NCBI RefSeq assembly: GCF_020520425.1
Contig: NC_079490.1
Coordinates: 2,790,001 to 2,854,000, forward strand
Direction: 5' to 3'
DNA: 64,000 bases
Source: Spinacia oleracea
Taxonomy: Eukaryota; Streptophyta; Magnoliopsida; Caryophyllales; Amaranthaceae
Numbering within the stretch: the first letter of the stretch is position 1; the number at the start of each line of letters is the position of its first letter. The position numbers were made by a program, and so were the translations under genes. This document shows, piece by piece, positions 11,640 to 23,390 of the stretch. The notes below the pieces were generated by a model. It worked only from the letters and a program-made list of their open reading frames with translations. It did no database searches and was not told the DNA's origin.

Positions 11640-12093
11640 AAAAGGAAACGGTCATCAGTTTTTACCCTGATGACTATTAAGAAACAAGCCCTAAGAGAAC
11701 AGAGGGCATTATGCTTAATTTCTTCATGTATATACTCTCCAATGCATTTCGACTCCAGAACACAACCGCCAGTAGTATCCTAGAAACTCCGGGAAAGAAA
11801 ACGCTAATTCCAAATTCCGTTCATTTTCATTCCGGGAAAGAGAACAGCAGCCAATCCAACTGACGAGAAAACTACGACGAGCATCACACCACTGGACAAA
11901 CACACTGACCACTTTGAGACTCCATTAACAGCAGTTTTCTATGTATGTAACTTGTCATCCATCTGAGTGAGTGAGTGACCAAATCTACCTGGGATATCGT
12001 GGTCAAAAAGGAGAAAGATGGCGACAGAAAATCATTAACCTTGTGGAAAAGTAGCCATTTTTAATCGTTCCTCACCAGAGGAATCTGCAGAAT
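11640..12093 (-). other. SMG7: Predicted last 3' UTR exon of SMG7
   Basis: A less AT-rich block ending upstream at a good minus-strand acceptor (TTGTCTACGCAG before 12093; a second AG follows 9 bp later). It has no long open frame. Its position and texture fit the terminal non-coding exon of SMG7, after the 3' UTR intron 12094-13817. The poly(A) site near 11640 is a guess. Transcript data would be needed to confirm it. Confidence 0.5.
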
Positions 12094-12326
12094 CTGCGTA
12101 GACAACGATGTTTGAGATCAGATGTATACTTCGTATATCACAATTTTACACATTTTTTCAATTAAAAAGACAAAAGTTGATCAATAACAATAAGTTATGT
12201 AGTGGAGCTACCGCAATTAAAGAATACTTCCTCCGTTTTGTTTTTACTTGCACCATTTGATTTTTCACCATCTTTAGCCATTAATATCTCTAATTATACA
12301 TCAGCTAAAATTATTAAAAGTTGATA

Positions 12327-13643
12327 TGTTGACCCTAATGATTTTGGTTAATGACAAAACACAAACTTCCTAATCTGAGTCAAGTTTGTGTGAAGGTTAG
12401 GCCATATGTTTCCGAGTTGGAACAAGCTGAGCTGAGGAGTTTTCATGATAGAACAAGCTTTTGTATTACTGACTAACATTTGTTGTTGGTAAAGGAACAC
12501 CAATCACACAAGTTCCAGAAAAGAGTTTCAACCGGAACTCTGAAGTTCCAATGAAGAGTCAGAGTTGAAGCTCCATGAAGTGTCTACATAAGTCCGGAAA
12601 ATAATGAGTTTTATTTTAGGATTATGTAAGTATTTAATATTTGCTCTTTAGTATGTGGAACAAAGGAACACGAGGTCTTAGCATAACTTTCGAGTAGATT
12701 TAGGAAGTAATTAAAATCGATTTTCTATAAATTAAGAAAACGAATTTTTCCTCCTTAATAATCTCTCTTGGATTCTGTGTACAAATCCTTGGTCAGCACT
12801 CAGCAAGGAAAAAGATTTCTGGCTAAAAGATTTTATTTCCTAAAGCTTCTCTTCGGTTTAAAACGGTGTTGCCTGAGAAATTGACTTAAGTACTCCTAGT
12901 TTATCTGAACTACCTAATCGTGTGAATTGGCTATCAAGAAACTGGTGGTTAGTGGGTAGTTGAGGGAAACGAGGACACTAACCTAGTTTAGTTCCTCTAT
13001 AAAAGGCTAAATCCTATTTCAAACAAAACACATCTGACAAACTATTATCTTACATTCTTACCGTTCTTAAAAGAGTTTTCAAAAAGATCAGATTGCTAAG
13101 AGTGTGTTCCTAAGTTCCTATTACTACTAAGCTTTTATTCTATACTAGAGTTTTACAAATTTTGAGTTGTAATTTTGGGGTTAAAGGGTAGAGTGATCTT
13201 TGAGAGACTTTGAGGGAAGTCTAAGAGTTGGAGAAAGTAAGGCAAAGTAATCAAAGGGGTTGCTGTGGAGAGCTCGTGTTCGAGTGGAACGCGAGTTATT
13301 GTATTTTGTAATCGAGGTATTACTTAATAAAAAGAGTTGGGCGTTTTTACTTCTTGATTAGCGTCAAGAAGTTTCCTCAAGTTATATTGTTCTCTCGTAC
13401 TTTTGTTACTTCAGTCTTGAAGTTTTAATTCCGCAAGAAACTTTATCCCAAGTTCCAAATACAATTCACCCCCCAAGTTGGAGGTTTTTACTTTTTGATT
13501 AGCGTCAAGACGTTTCCTCAAGTTATATTGTTCTCTCGTACTTTTGTAACTTCAGTCTTGAAGTTTTAATTCCGCAAGAAACTTTACCCCAAGTTCCAAA
13601 TACAATTCACCCCCTTGTTCCGCGTGTTCCAATTAGAATATCA
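12327..13643. mobile_element. Solo LTR (Copia/SIRE-like) in SMG7 3' UTR intron
   Basis: A 1317 bp block starting TGTTGACC and ending GAATATCA, flanked by a perfect 5 bp duplication TGATA (12322-12326 and 13644-13648). It has LTR texture: CTATAAAAGG near 13000 as promoter, an AATAAA-type signal near 13325, and a tail rich in ATTCACCCCC, as in SIRE-like Copia LTRs. No internal region remains, so it is a recombination product. It contains a 141 bp internal tandem duplication (units begin near 13346 and 13487). Confidence 0.8.
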
Positions 13644-13817
13644 TGATATTTTGAAAATATATACCGAGACGAATCTAACAAAATCCCACATGACTATATA
13701 ATTCATTATGTATAAATCACATAAAGTTGATAAAAGATAGTGTGTGAATAGTGTAAAATTGCAAAGAAAGTAGAAGACTATTACGGTAGTAATGTAGTAT
13801 CAAAGGAATATACTCAC

Positions 13818-13962
13818 AAGTTTGGCAGTTAGTCCTTGCTGGACACCTAACACCACCCATCACCTCGTACACGGAAAAGACATTGAGAGCAGTACAAAAG
13901 CTGGGGTGTGCACTTGGCAAAATAATGCAGGACAGGATGTTCACCAAAATCAATCTCCGGGC
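13818..13962 (-). other. SMG7: Predicted internal 3' UTR exon of SMG7
   Basis: Bounded on the minus strand by a strong acceptor (TTTCCTTCTTTTCAAG before 13962) and a strong donor (CTT|GTGAGTAT at 13818/13817), giving a 145 nt non-coding exon. The SMG7 stop lies in the preceding exon, which ends at a GATG|GTGAGTGC donor (14342/14341) 33 nt after the stop. Based on splice signals only. Confidence 0.6.
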
Positions 13963-14044
13963 CTTGAAAAGAAGGAAACAACAGTCAGCATGGGTTTAGC
14001 TCAATGCCAATAACTTAGCAATGAATACTCGAGGTTCATGAGGA

Positions 14045-14312
14045 ATAGGCTCTGTTCTGTTCACCTTATTTCCACTTATTTCAGGAAAAATAAGTTCAGA
14101 TAAGTTCAGGAAAAATAAGTATTGGCCAAATATAATTTATAACTAATATAAGTTCAGTTAAGTTCAGTTAAGTTCAGATAAGATAAGTTCAATTAAGTTC
14201 AGATAAGATAAGTTCAATTAAGTTCAGATAAGATAAGTTCAAGATAAGTCTAGATAAGATAAGTTCAGTTAAGTTCAGATAAGTGAAATTCAGGTGAATA
14301 GAACGCACCCTA
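14045..14312. mobile_element. MITE-like element rich in AAGTTCAG repeats
   Basis: Inverted ends (TCTGTTCTGTTCACCTTATT at the left; CAGGTGAATAGAACGCACCC at the right) enclose many short tandem AAGTTCAGATAAGATAAG-like words. It lies inside the first predicted SMG7 3' UTR intron (13963-14341). Same family as 36778-37112, 40735-40905, 51588-51810 and 59215-59305. Confidence 0.6.
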
Positions 14313-14374
14313 AGATGGCACTACAAGAGAACGGCACTCACCATCCACGTCATCAAAACACCGTCAAAGAATTC

Positions 14375-17300
14375 TCACACACGATATTGGCCAGTCCAGG
14401 GGGATTGTCCTTGGTACTGCTCCGGCTGAGGAGTGAACTGATGAAGATTTCCAGTCATAGCATGCTGTTGCTCAAGCAACTTGTTGTGTCCAATGTTATT
14501 ATGGTTCAGATTTTGAAAAGGCTGGTAATCTGAATAGCTTTTCAAGTTCCCACCTTGAAATTGAACGGCAGAACCCTGCATTCCCGGAAACGGCATTCCA
14601 ATATTCCCATTTGAGCTATTCATATGACTTAATACATTGTTATTACTACCAGGATTCGGTCCCATACTGTTTGCTGAGGGTGGCATGTGATACCCATCTA
14701 ACCAGCTATAGTCATCAACTGCTAAAGACCCGTTACTAGACATCGGCATGCTAACATGTTTCGGAGGAACATGGCTAAACCCGGGTGGAGGCCCAAGATG
14801 CCTAACGGGCCGGCCCGCTTGACTCTTAAAAGCCGTTGAAGAAAACGACGGTTGCTTTACACCCATATTATCAGGCGGGTTTTCGGGAAATGCAGCATAA
14901 TCCATCTTGGATGAGATCATAACTTCTGGACCTCTTCTGTAGTCTGAGTATACTAAAGCAGGATCCATGAAACTCGCAGGTGGTTGAGGAGGCATCCGTG
15001 AACCAGTTACCGGAAAACGCATGCTTCCTTTCATTTCGGAATTCATTTCATGGCCGTTTTCCGTAAACCTTAATCTGTTCATCCCATCTAAAAGAGAAGC
15101 TTGTTGTTGTTGTTCAACAAGCCATGATGAAGAATTAGGCAAATCCCTCACTGGAAAATGCTGTGGGGCCACATTGCCAAATGTCGGGATACGTTCTGAT
15201 GTTGTAACCTGTGGGTAGTGCACACTGGATGATACAGGTGGGGTACTTCTTTCCTGCTTAGAATCTTCCGGAAAGTTCCATGTTGATTCAATGGCAGCAT
15301 CAATCTTCTTCTTCTCAACAAGTGCTGGTTTGAAAACAATCTCTTCATCATCATCATCTCCTTCACATAGTTGTTGAACATTTTCCCTCGTTATCATAGA
15401 ATTAACAGATGACACTGTAACAACTTGCTCAGTTGAAGGTGATTTGGCTATCCCCATATAGGAGTTTGGCTTGTTATTGTCAGAAACTTGTGGTTGAACT
15501 CCAATAACAAACCGTTTCGCCTTTGAATCGAAGGACACGGATTTTCGATCAACCATTGCTACACTAGCCAAAGCTCTACCTGCAGAAATGACTCTTTTGA
15601 CCCGAGTTCTCTTTTCTTTGGTGCTGCCACCAACACCGGTTGACTGCTTTCTAGAAAAATCTAGAATATTCTGTGCAGGAAGAATGGGCGAAAACCCCCT
15701 CAACTCAAAATCCTCTGACAAAGCAAGTCGGCTTTCAGTTTCCCCTTCATCATACCTAGCCATGTTAGTAAAACAAGTTTCATCCCCATCGTCATCAACT
15801 GTAACCAGACGACTAGCAAGAAGCTTATTAAGCAAAGCTATGGAATTCTTCCAGAATGATGATTTTGCAGCAATTGGTTTTTTATCATCATTGGTGCAAG
15901 CTGCGAAATCTGGACAACACGCTAACCACTCGAGAAATACCAGAATTCCAGGTAAAAGGAAACTAGATGAAGGATCATGAAGTTGTACTGATCTTTCGAC
16001 AATAAGACTCATAAGCTCAAAAGTAACAGAACGGGCGCTCTCACATAGAAGATTGTGTTGTAAGATTTCAGCATAAGATTGACCTTCGTTTTTCTTACTC
16101 ACGTTGAAAAATGTGTATACAAGGATAGCCACGAGTCTCAAAATGGCAAGTCCGTTCTCATTACTATCTCTGCCGAAATTCAACTCTTCCTCTGCTCCAG
16201 AAGAAAGAAGCTCGTGAAAAGCCCCTCTTACTGAAGAAAGAACAGCAGCAAATGTCTCCAGGCTAAAAGAAGAGAAAAATAAAAATTAGAAAATACTATA
16301 ATCACTTTTTGGTGCGTTAAAGATGAAAATTTAAGTACCTAGTCCGAGTGAATAAAATGCCATGTAGCCGAACAAACTGAGTACAGAATTCCTTATATTT
16401 TTCCTTGATACTAACTTCTTTGTCACCATTGGTCTTTGTTGTCTCAATCAGCTGAGTATAGCTTTGACGATTCTGTAATGATTCCGACATTATGTCAGAA
16501 AAAAAACTCTATTGTACAATCAGTCAACCAAGCCAACATGGACAATACTAAATGAGATTACTCCCATCTCAATGCTTAAGATGAAAGTATGAAACCCTAG
16601 TTCTGATAGACAATACCTAGCTTATTCCTTATCAAGAAATTGAAAAAGAAAAAGAAAAGCGTAATTAGAATCTTATCAATATGAGGAAGTTCAAAGAACA
16701 TGAGAACACCTTGACAAGGCATTTCAAGAAATGGATTATGACACACCGCTCTTGAAGTAATGAAAACATAACGCATGCCTGGAGGATACTTATCCAAGTT
16801 TTATATAAACATTCTAGGGTAAAAAGCATGCAAACAACCACCTCATCCCTCAAGCTTAACCAAGTACTGGGACACATGAAGTTCATTGCGAAGGAGTGAG
16901 AACCCCAACTAAAGAACTATAATGTTAAATGTAGAATATGATCACTTTTTTCTTCCAAAGATCAACAAACCACTGATTTCTTACGTATTATCTTCAGAAA
17001 ATGGGAGGAATTCTAATTGATGCAGGATTATGTACCTTTTCAAATGCGATAACCAAGTTATCTTTTGCAGTTGGAAAAGGAATCTCAGCAGCCAAACTTC
17101 TAAAGTACCGATACACAGCCACCAGTTCATCACTTGAGTAAGTAGACAATATTGCAAGCTGACAACAAATAATTAACCCGGAACAAATTATAAATCTTGC
17201 AAAAATATATACAAAAAAAAAGTTCCTCTCAAAGAATTACGGAGTAAGAAAAATAAAAACCAACAAACAAATAAATAGGCCACTTAACTAAATTGGTTGG

Positions 17301-19496
17301 TAAAGAAGTTAGCACCCTATCGCCACATTGGTAAAAAAATTATTAAAGGTAAAAGCTGGTGTGAAAGTTAACAACCGGCGACATATAGGTTTTGTGGCCA
17401 GATCCTGCGCGTAATGTTGAACTTCTTTTAGCTATTTTCAACCTTTTTGTTTTTGATGATAGAAATATTGCAAAATCCTTCTTCAATTACAAATCTCCCT
17501 CTTTTAGTTCAACTTCAATCACAATGAAGAAGCTTTGAGTTTAAAGAAGCAGAAGTGGATCAGAAATATTCATTTTAATGACCTCGTTCCCAATTGTAAT
17601 ACCCAAAAAAAATGAATGAAATAGACCCAAATTAACACCTTTTCCCTCCCTAAAATATAGTATATTATGTCATGAAACAAGTCCTGCTCTCACGAGAGGC
17701 CGTTGTCTAGCTCAGACGAGAAATATAAAGCTGTTCACTAAATCATCCAACACTTCCATCAATCACTTTCTTTCCTTTGATGAGCTATTTTATTCTTTTG
17801 TTGAATTCTGATAAATATAAAAAGAAATTAGAGAAAACAAAAACTACTTATGTTTTAGGTGCATCTCCTCAATTCATTGTTGCTGCTAGAGGGAAAGGCA
17901 GTGGAAGAGCAACAGGCGAAACAGGGATACTGTTTTCAGAATAATTTTCGCAAACAAAAAAGAAACATGCACAAACTCTGACCCAAGAATTAGACTTATA
18001 TGTCGCTGGTGGTTATCTTTTATACCTATATGTCACCATCAGTGGTACCTAATTCTCTAATCACCCCCACGAACCACGAACCAAATAAACGAATTATAAC
18101 ATGAAAATGGTACAATTTTGGTCTAATTTAGCAAATTAGGTAGCGAATTGCGTACCCGTACCCAGTCTCATACTAGCGAATCAGGTAACACTGGTCACCA
18201 TTGAAAACTTTAATATTGCCAATGTGGCAAACGGGTGCTAATTTTATATCAATCTGATTAATTGGCCCAATTAAATAGATAAGTAAGATAAAAAAACCTG
18301 ATGATGTGGATTCCCATTGGATGGCCAAAGAGATGCAGCTTGCAAATAGTAACTTGAAGCTGCAGAAAACTCACGAGCTCTAGATTCGCCCTCCCCATAT
18401 ACGCCTTTGTAACGTGCAAGATCACCTAGATAGATGAGAGAACGATGACACGATACCAATGCTTTTTTTACATCAGATGATTTTGCAGTGTCAGTTCCCA
18501 TAACAGCTTCACTGTCTGAATCTTCGGTAAAATGCCCTAAAGGGAGACCACACTTTGCTCTAATTTTAAGAATCAGGTCATGATAGAAACCAGTAGCTTC
18601 AGATAGAAAGGCCTTAAATTGGACACGTATTTTCGTTATTCTTTCTTGTTGAGAAGCTCTCCCACCATTAGTAGTTGCAGCAGATGATCGTTGAGCAGCA
18701 CTGAAGTGTGCTCTAAATTCCTCAATTCTCTTGTAATGAAGTTGCCATAGGGAAAATTCAACATTATGTTTTTCAGAAAAAGCATTATCTTCAAGTATTA
18801 TTGCCTCGTAATTTTCCCGCATCTGATACCAAGCATTGGGATCAGATGGAATCTTTGCCTGGAGTGACTTCTGCCGCTTCTTATCCAACTCAGCATTCTA
18901 CAGGAAAAGATTTTTCTTAAGTCCACAAGAGGAATATAACTTAAACAACAATGTGAATCTATCTGAATGATATTTTATGTCCAATTATAAAAGCATCAAT
19001 AGGAAAAATAGGAGTGCATGCACAAAATAAGATCACACATAGCAATATCTTACTTCCTATGTTCTTATTTCCATGACACAATTGGGTTTTGGACACTGTT
19101 CACACAAGCTCCTTCAACTTTCTTTAATGATTTATACTTAAGAAGTATGGGGTATTATTAAATTCGTCTCAATAAATAGTTTTTAAATATCGACTTTTTA
19201 TAATTTTTTCTTATCCATAATTGAAGATATTAATGTTTGAGATCATGTATCGGAAACATGCCTAAATAATTGTGTCATGTAAATAAGAATGGAGAAAGTA
19301 TACTACAATGAAGCATAAACGAAAAGTGCATCGGCAAACATGCCTAAATATTTGTGTCATGTAAATAAGAACGGAGGAAGTATACTACAATGAAGCATAA
19401 ACGAAAAGTGCAAAACATAGAACGGAGAAGGGCAAAACATAATACCTTGTTATACAACTGTTGAGCCTTTGATGCTGAATTAGGTGTCTTTTCCAT
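14375..19496 (-). CDS. SMG7: SMG7 (EST1-like nonsense-mediated decay factor), 5 coding exons
   Basis: Cytoplasmic NMD adaptor whose 14-3-3-like N-terminal domain binds phosphorylated UPF1; in plants it is also needed for exit from meiosis. Coding exons on the minus strand: 19496-19446, 18897-18298, 17158-17036, 16472-16339 and 16262-14375, together 931 aa, in the range of plant SMG7. The ATG follows directly after an acceptor (TTCAG|ATG), so the leader is in an upstream exon. Residues 18 to about 340 form the helical EST1/14-3-3-like TPR part (PNAWYQMRENYEAIILED, LIYLGDLARYKGVYGE, PHHQLAILSTYSSDELVAVY). The large last exon holds the low-complexity Gln/Asn/Pro/Ser-rich C-terminus typical of SMG7, with no PIN domain (unlike SMG5 or SMG6), ending WTGQYRV. 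All junctions stay in frame. SMG7 rather than SMG7L is favoured by the family match and C-terminus, but this is from memory. Confidence 0.92.
19053..19298. mobile_element. Stowaway-like MITE in SMG7 intron 1, right end duplicated
   Basis: The left end CTTCCTATGTTCTTATTTCC pairs with the right end AAATAAGAATGGAGAAAG, with TA on both sides. The right-end region plus flank is then duplicated in tandem (82 bp period; second copy ends near 19415). Confidence 0.7.
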
Positions 19497-20505
19497 CTGA
19501 ACAATCGTCAATTATGACTATCTCAATCTCACTCAACATTAACCCTGATCATAACATTAGTAAGAAAACCCATCATTAAAATCTCAATAAAACATTGGAA
19601 GGAAAAGGGTGTTGAAACTTCCGCATCATATAATCAAACCATATACCAATGCAGCAAACATCCGGTGCCTCAAATAGCTCAAGAAGCTTAAATAACATCT
19701 GAAACTTAAATAACATCTAACATGTGCAAGCATTGAACTTTTAATTAACAAGACACTTAAAAGGGCCCTGTTAAACTAACTGTGTCATCATAAGCTTCTC
19801 CTAGTCCGCAAAAGCCGGGTATAGACCCACTTCTAAATTTGCAATAATCAATGAAAATCAACTCTGATCTTTCGTGACCGTCTTCAAAATCAAAACCAAA
19901 AACCAACTGAACCCTACAAAAGCATAAGAAAATACCCAGATTGCACCATATTCAATGATCATAAGTTCATTCTGGTAGCCCAAACCTTTATTAGTGTTTA
20001 ATTCGACATGTCAAACCCGGCAAATAGAAACCCAGATTACAGCAGTAACCAACTAAAACTAAATTTCCCAGCTCAAACAAGTCTAAATTGATGATACTAT
20101 TGCTTAAATTTACAAGCTTAGAAACAAAAACCCCAACACAAGCAAAGATGCTATAACCCAATTCTTGATTTAAAGTAAAGGCACCGATCAACCAACAATT
20201 GATATTCAACGCAAAAATCAACAACCATTCTTAAATAATCAAAACCCAGAAAAAAGTTCATTAAACCCAGAAAAGGGTTCAATCCGAAACACCAAATTAA
20301 TCAAACACGCAAGAAAAAGACCCAATTTTTAGGGAAAAGGTACAAAATTGACAATTGGGTACCCTAGAACTCCAGTTTAAAAAATCAGAGAAAACAAAAA
20401 CAACCCAGAAATGTCAATGAAAAATAATACAGACCCAATCAAATAGCTAGAACAATCGGAAATTAAAAACAAGAAATTGAAGAAGATAAGAGTTGAATTA
20501 GTTAC

Positions 20506-20640
20506 CCTAGGAAGACTGGTGCAGACAGAATGGAAGGTGGAGTAGAGAGAGAAAGGGGTAGAATTTGTGTTGTTGGTGGGTCAATCTTAGAGAGAGAAAA
20601 TTACAAGTGAGAGAGATTTGGGGAAAATTTGACTCAGAGG
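20506..20640 (-). other. SMG7: SMG7 5' UTR first exon (predicted)
   Basis: A CT-rich leader on the minus strand ending at donor CTAG|GGTAAC-type sequence (G20505, T20504). It would splice across 19497-20505 to the acceptor that abuts the ATG. The upstream limit near 20640 is approximate. Confidence 0.5.
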
Positions 20641-20837
20641 CTCAGGTCTAGGAGAAGTAAAGAGACGGAACAAAACACGTTATGTAGAATTTTGCAAATA
20701 CACAAATTAATTTTCACAAATTTTAATTTTTGAAAAGATTAGGGTTCTTCATGTCAAAAGATAGAGAAATTTGGTTATTTTTTACCCTTTTTATGTTTGA
20801 TTAATTAATTTTAATAAGATTTGAATGTAGTGTGAAC

Positions 20838-21335
20838 TCTTATGATAGGATTAATTGTAGTTTGATTTAGTGTTGGCGGTGACCGTGAAATTGATTTGTT
20901 GGTAAAGAATCACTAGGGATCACAATAACTATCAAATATTTGAATAGAATCAGATGCGGATCACACATATAGATTATCTTTATAGATTGTATGATTGCTT
21001 ATTAATGAATTGTTTGCCAATATAAATAAAATAAAATAAATACGAGTAAAATAAATAAATTTATGTTGACTCTTTATTAGGGTCGGTCCAACTAGGTTAG
21101 CCAGTGTGCTATACAATATAAATACAATAACATAAAATATTGTTTAAAAAAATAGGGTTCTTTTATGGTATGATTAATTGTAGTTAGTATAGGTCGTGAA
21201 TAAAGAATCATACGAGATCATAACAACCATCGAATGTTCGAAAGAAATCAGATTATGAATCAAATGCAAATCACACAAACAAATTTGTTGGGGATTATAT
21301 AATATGATTGCTTATTAATGAATAGATGTTACTAT
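20838..21335. repeat. Diverged direct duplication upstream of SMG7
   Basis: Two copies about 323 bp apart share TTAATTGTAG, AAAGAATCA..., GATCACA, GAATAGAATCAGAT/GAAAGAAATCAGAT, and ATGATTGCTTATTAATGAAT in the same order. They are AT-rich with no coding signal. Confidence 0.65.
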
Positions 21336-21419
21336 ATAAAACAAAAACAAAAAAAAAACATATTTAAGATAACTCTTTAATAGTCACAGTGCATGAAAAT
21401 ATGACATGTCTACGAAGAT

Positions 21420-22380
21420 GATGTAAGTATTGATTTGCTTTAGTGATGTGGATTTGAATAGCTATGGTTAAGGTTCAAAGAATCAAGGTCAACATCATGG
21501 TTCGAGTGAGAGTTGTACAACAGAAAAGAAACTTGGCATACAATGAGTCTATTACGCTTATTCCCAGTACTATTAGGAACTTAGGATAAGTCATGTCTGT
21601 TAATACTTTAGTAGGAGTCATACACGGTTTGACTAGAATTGGAGTTTTTGTGTTTGTGTTCTACGTAATTTAGAATTCTCATATTGCCTATAGGTCCTTA
21701 TGTTGTTACTTAATTACACATTGTGATTAAGATTAATAGATTTTTGAGTTTTGTGATAAAAACTTTTGAGAGTAGGTGAGATGCATATTAGCCCATATTA
21801 ACGTTTCTAGTTTGATATGCTTGATCAAATTGTTAGTTTAGTCGTTCGACTCCAAAGTAACACCCAAGTTTTGTAAAGTATGTCTGACCGATCAGAATCA
21901 TATCATTAGTTATAGTTTTAAACTACTTATTCTAGTGATCCGGGACGCACTTTTCAAAAATCACTAAGATCATTGTTCAAGGAACTAAGAATACCATGAC
22001 ACAATATTGGTTGCCCCAATTATGAGACTTGTTCACCACATCATTAGTTGCCCTAATTCCCTAAATTTCATAAGCATGAATATTCCCTCTTTTTTTTTTT
22101 TACTTTGTCAACACTAGTTGTACCATTAAAGTGGTGATAAAAGTTACAAGCACATTTCATTGAACGTGAAGTCATAGATTCAAACATTGATGAGCACGAG
22201 ATAGGAGAAAAGTTCAAAGAACTGAGAGATTTGCATGAGAAGTTAAAAAAACAAAGGTCTTTTCGAGTTTCACTGCAGATGAGGACGAAAAGGGATCGCA
22301 AAGATGGAAGGAGCAACTTCAAAACTAAAAATACCGTGATACAAGTTGTTACCAAGTTTCTCAAAACCAGAAGTTTTAGA
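21420..22380. other. AT-rich spacer without recognisable gene
   Basis: Short open frames here (for example 22068-22502 minus and 22231-22422 plus) have no recognisable domain, no codon pattern and no splice context. I see nothing I can name. Confidence 0.4.
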
Positions 22381-22384
22381 AAGG

Positions 22385-22825
22385 AAAGGAGACTAAGGAG
22401 ACAGGCTGCATTGCTGGTTTGAATGTAGGACAACGGCTGTAGTGCCAATCTGGGCGTAGGACACTGCAATGGGTGTAGGACAACGGCTAGGATGTAGGAC
22501 ACCTGCTGCAGTGCTGGTTTAGATTAAACCTGATCAACTACAGCCCGGCCCAAAAAAAGTCCTGGTTTGGGCAGCCTCATATACGCGTTTTTAGACCAAC
22601 ACCCGAATCTGGCCCAAAAAGGTCCAGAAAACCCTTTTCGACCTGAAAAGCCCGCACCAATTTTTTTATGCATGAGTTTTTATGTTAAAGCCCGACCCGG
22701 CCCGACCCGAATTTGGTCACCTCAAGTTTGGATGTAGGACACCGCATCGGATTTTGGACACCGGCTGCAGCATGGTTTGGATGTAGGACACCGGCTGCAA
22801 TGCGGGTTTGGATCTTTCAACTCTG
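22385..22825. repeat. GGATGTAGGACACCGGCTGCA minisatellite, interrupted
   Basis: Imperfect units around GTAGGACAACGGCT / GTAGGACACCGGCTGCA, often followed by GTGCTGGTTT, occur at about 22420-22525 and again at 22728-22815. A GGCC-rich repeat fragment (about 22535-22725) separates the two halves, as if it had inserted into the array. Confidence 0.65.
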
Positions 22826-23390
22826 ATCTATGCTATAAAACTGCTGATATTGTGCTGCAGTTGCAACTGTGTGTTTGATTACCAGATTAATCTGGGATGA
22901 AATGCTTCCCCCATACCTGCAGAACACCTTATGAACCATATCCAGATTTATTCTTGCTTAACACTTATGCTGTCAATCTTGTTAAAGAAGGGACATGAAT
23001 TGTGCCTCTGAAGCTTAAAACAAGTACCACTGACAAAGTCTGATATTGTTACAAACTGTTTTCTGTCAGCATTTTCTGAGTTCTGTACATATTTTGCACA
23101 AACAAAAAAGCAGAAGAAGTATAAAAGTAACAAACCTGGAAATTTTTTGCAACTTCATATATGAATAACTTGATAGTAAAATATTTACAGCACAGGAAAT
23201 CATTTCCTAGATTAGCTACAACAAACAGTTGCAGAAAACTACCAAAAAATAAAAAAAAGTTTGAAACTCTTTCTTTAACATGTACAGAATGTGATGGATA
23301 TATTACCACAAGTCCACAACATTTTAAAAAAAAAACGAAAACTATAAACAAACTTCATACTCCATACTTGATGATTTGATGTATGATCAT

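Noticed and set aside
14294-14533. A plus-strand frame of 79 aa near the SMG7 stop
   Set aside because: Antisense to SMG7 coding sequence and the following MITE; no domain.
15588-15980. A 130 aa plus-strand frame inside the SMG7 last exon
   Set aside because: Antisense to a confidently assigned SMG7 coding exon; no domain.
22068-22502. A 144 aa minus-strand frame upstream of the minisatellite
   Set aside because: Leu/Ser/Cys-rich low-complexity peptide with no recognised domain, no splice context and part of the repeat included.
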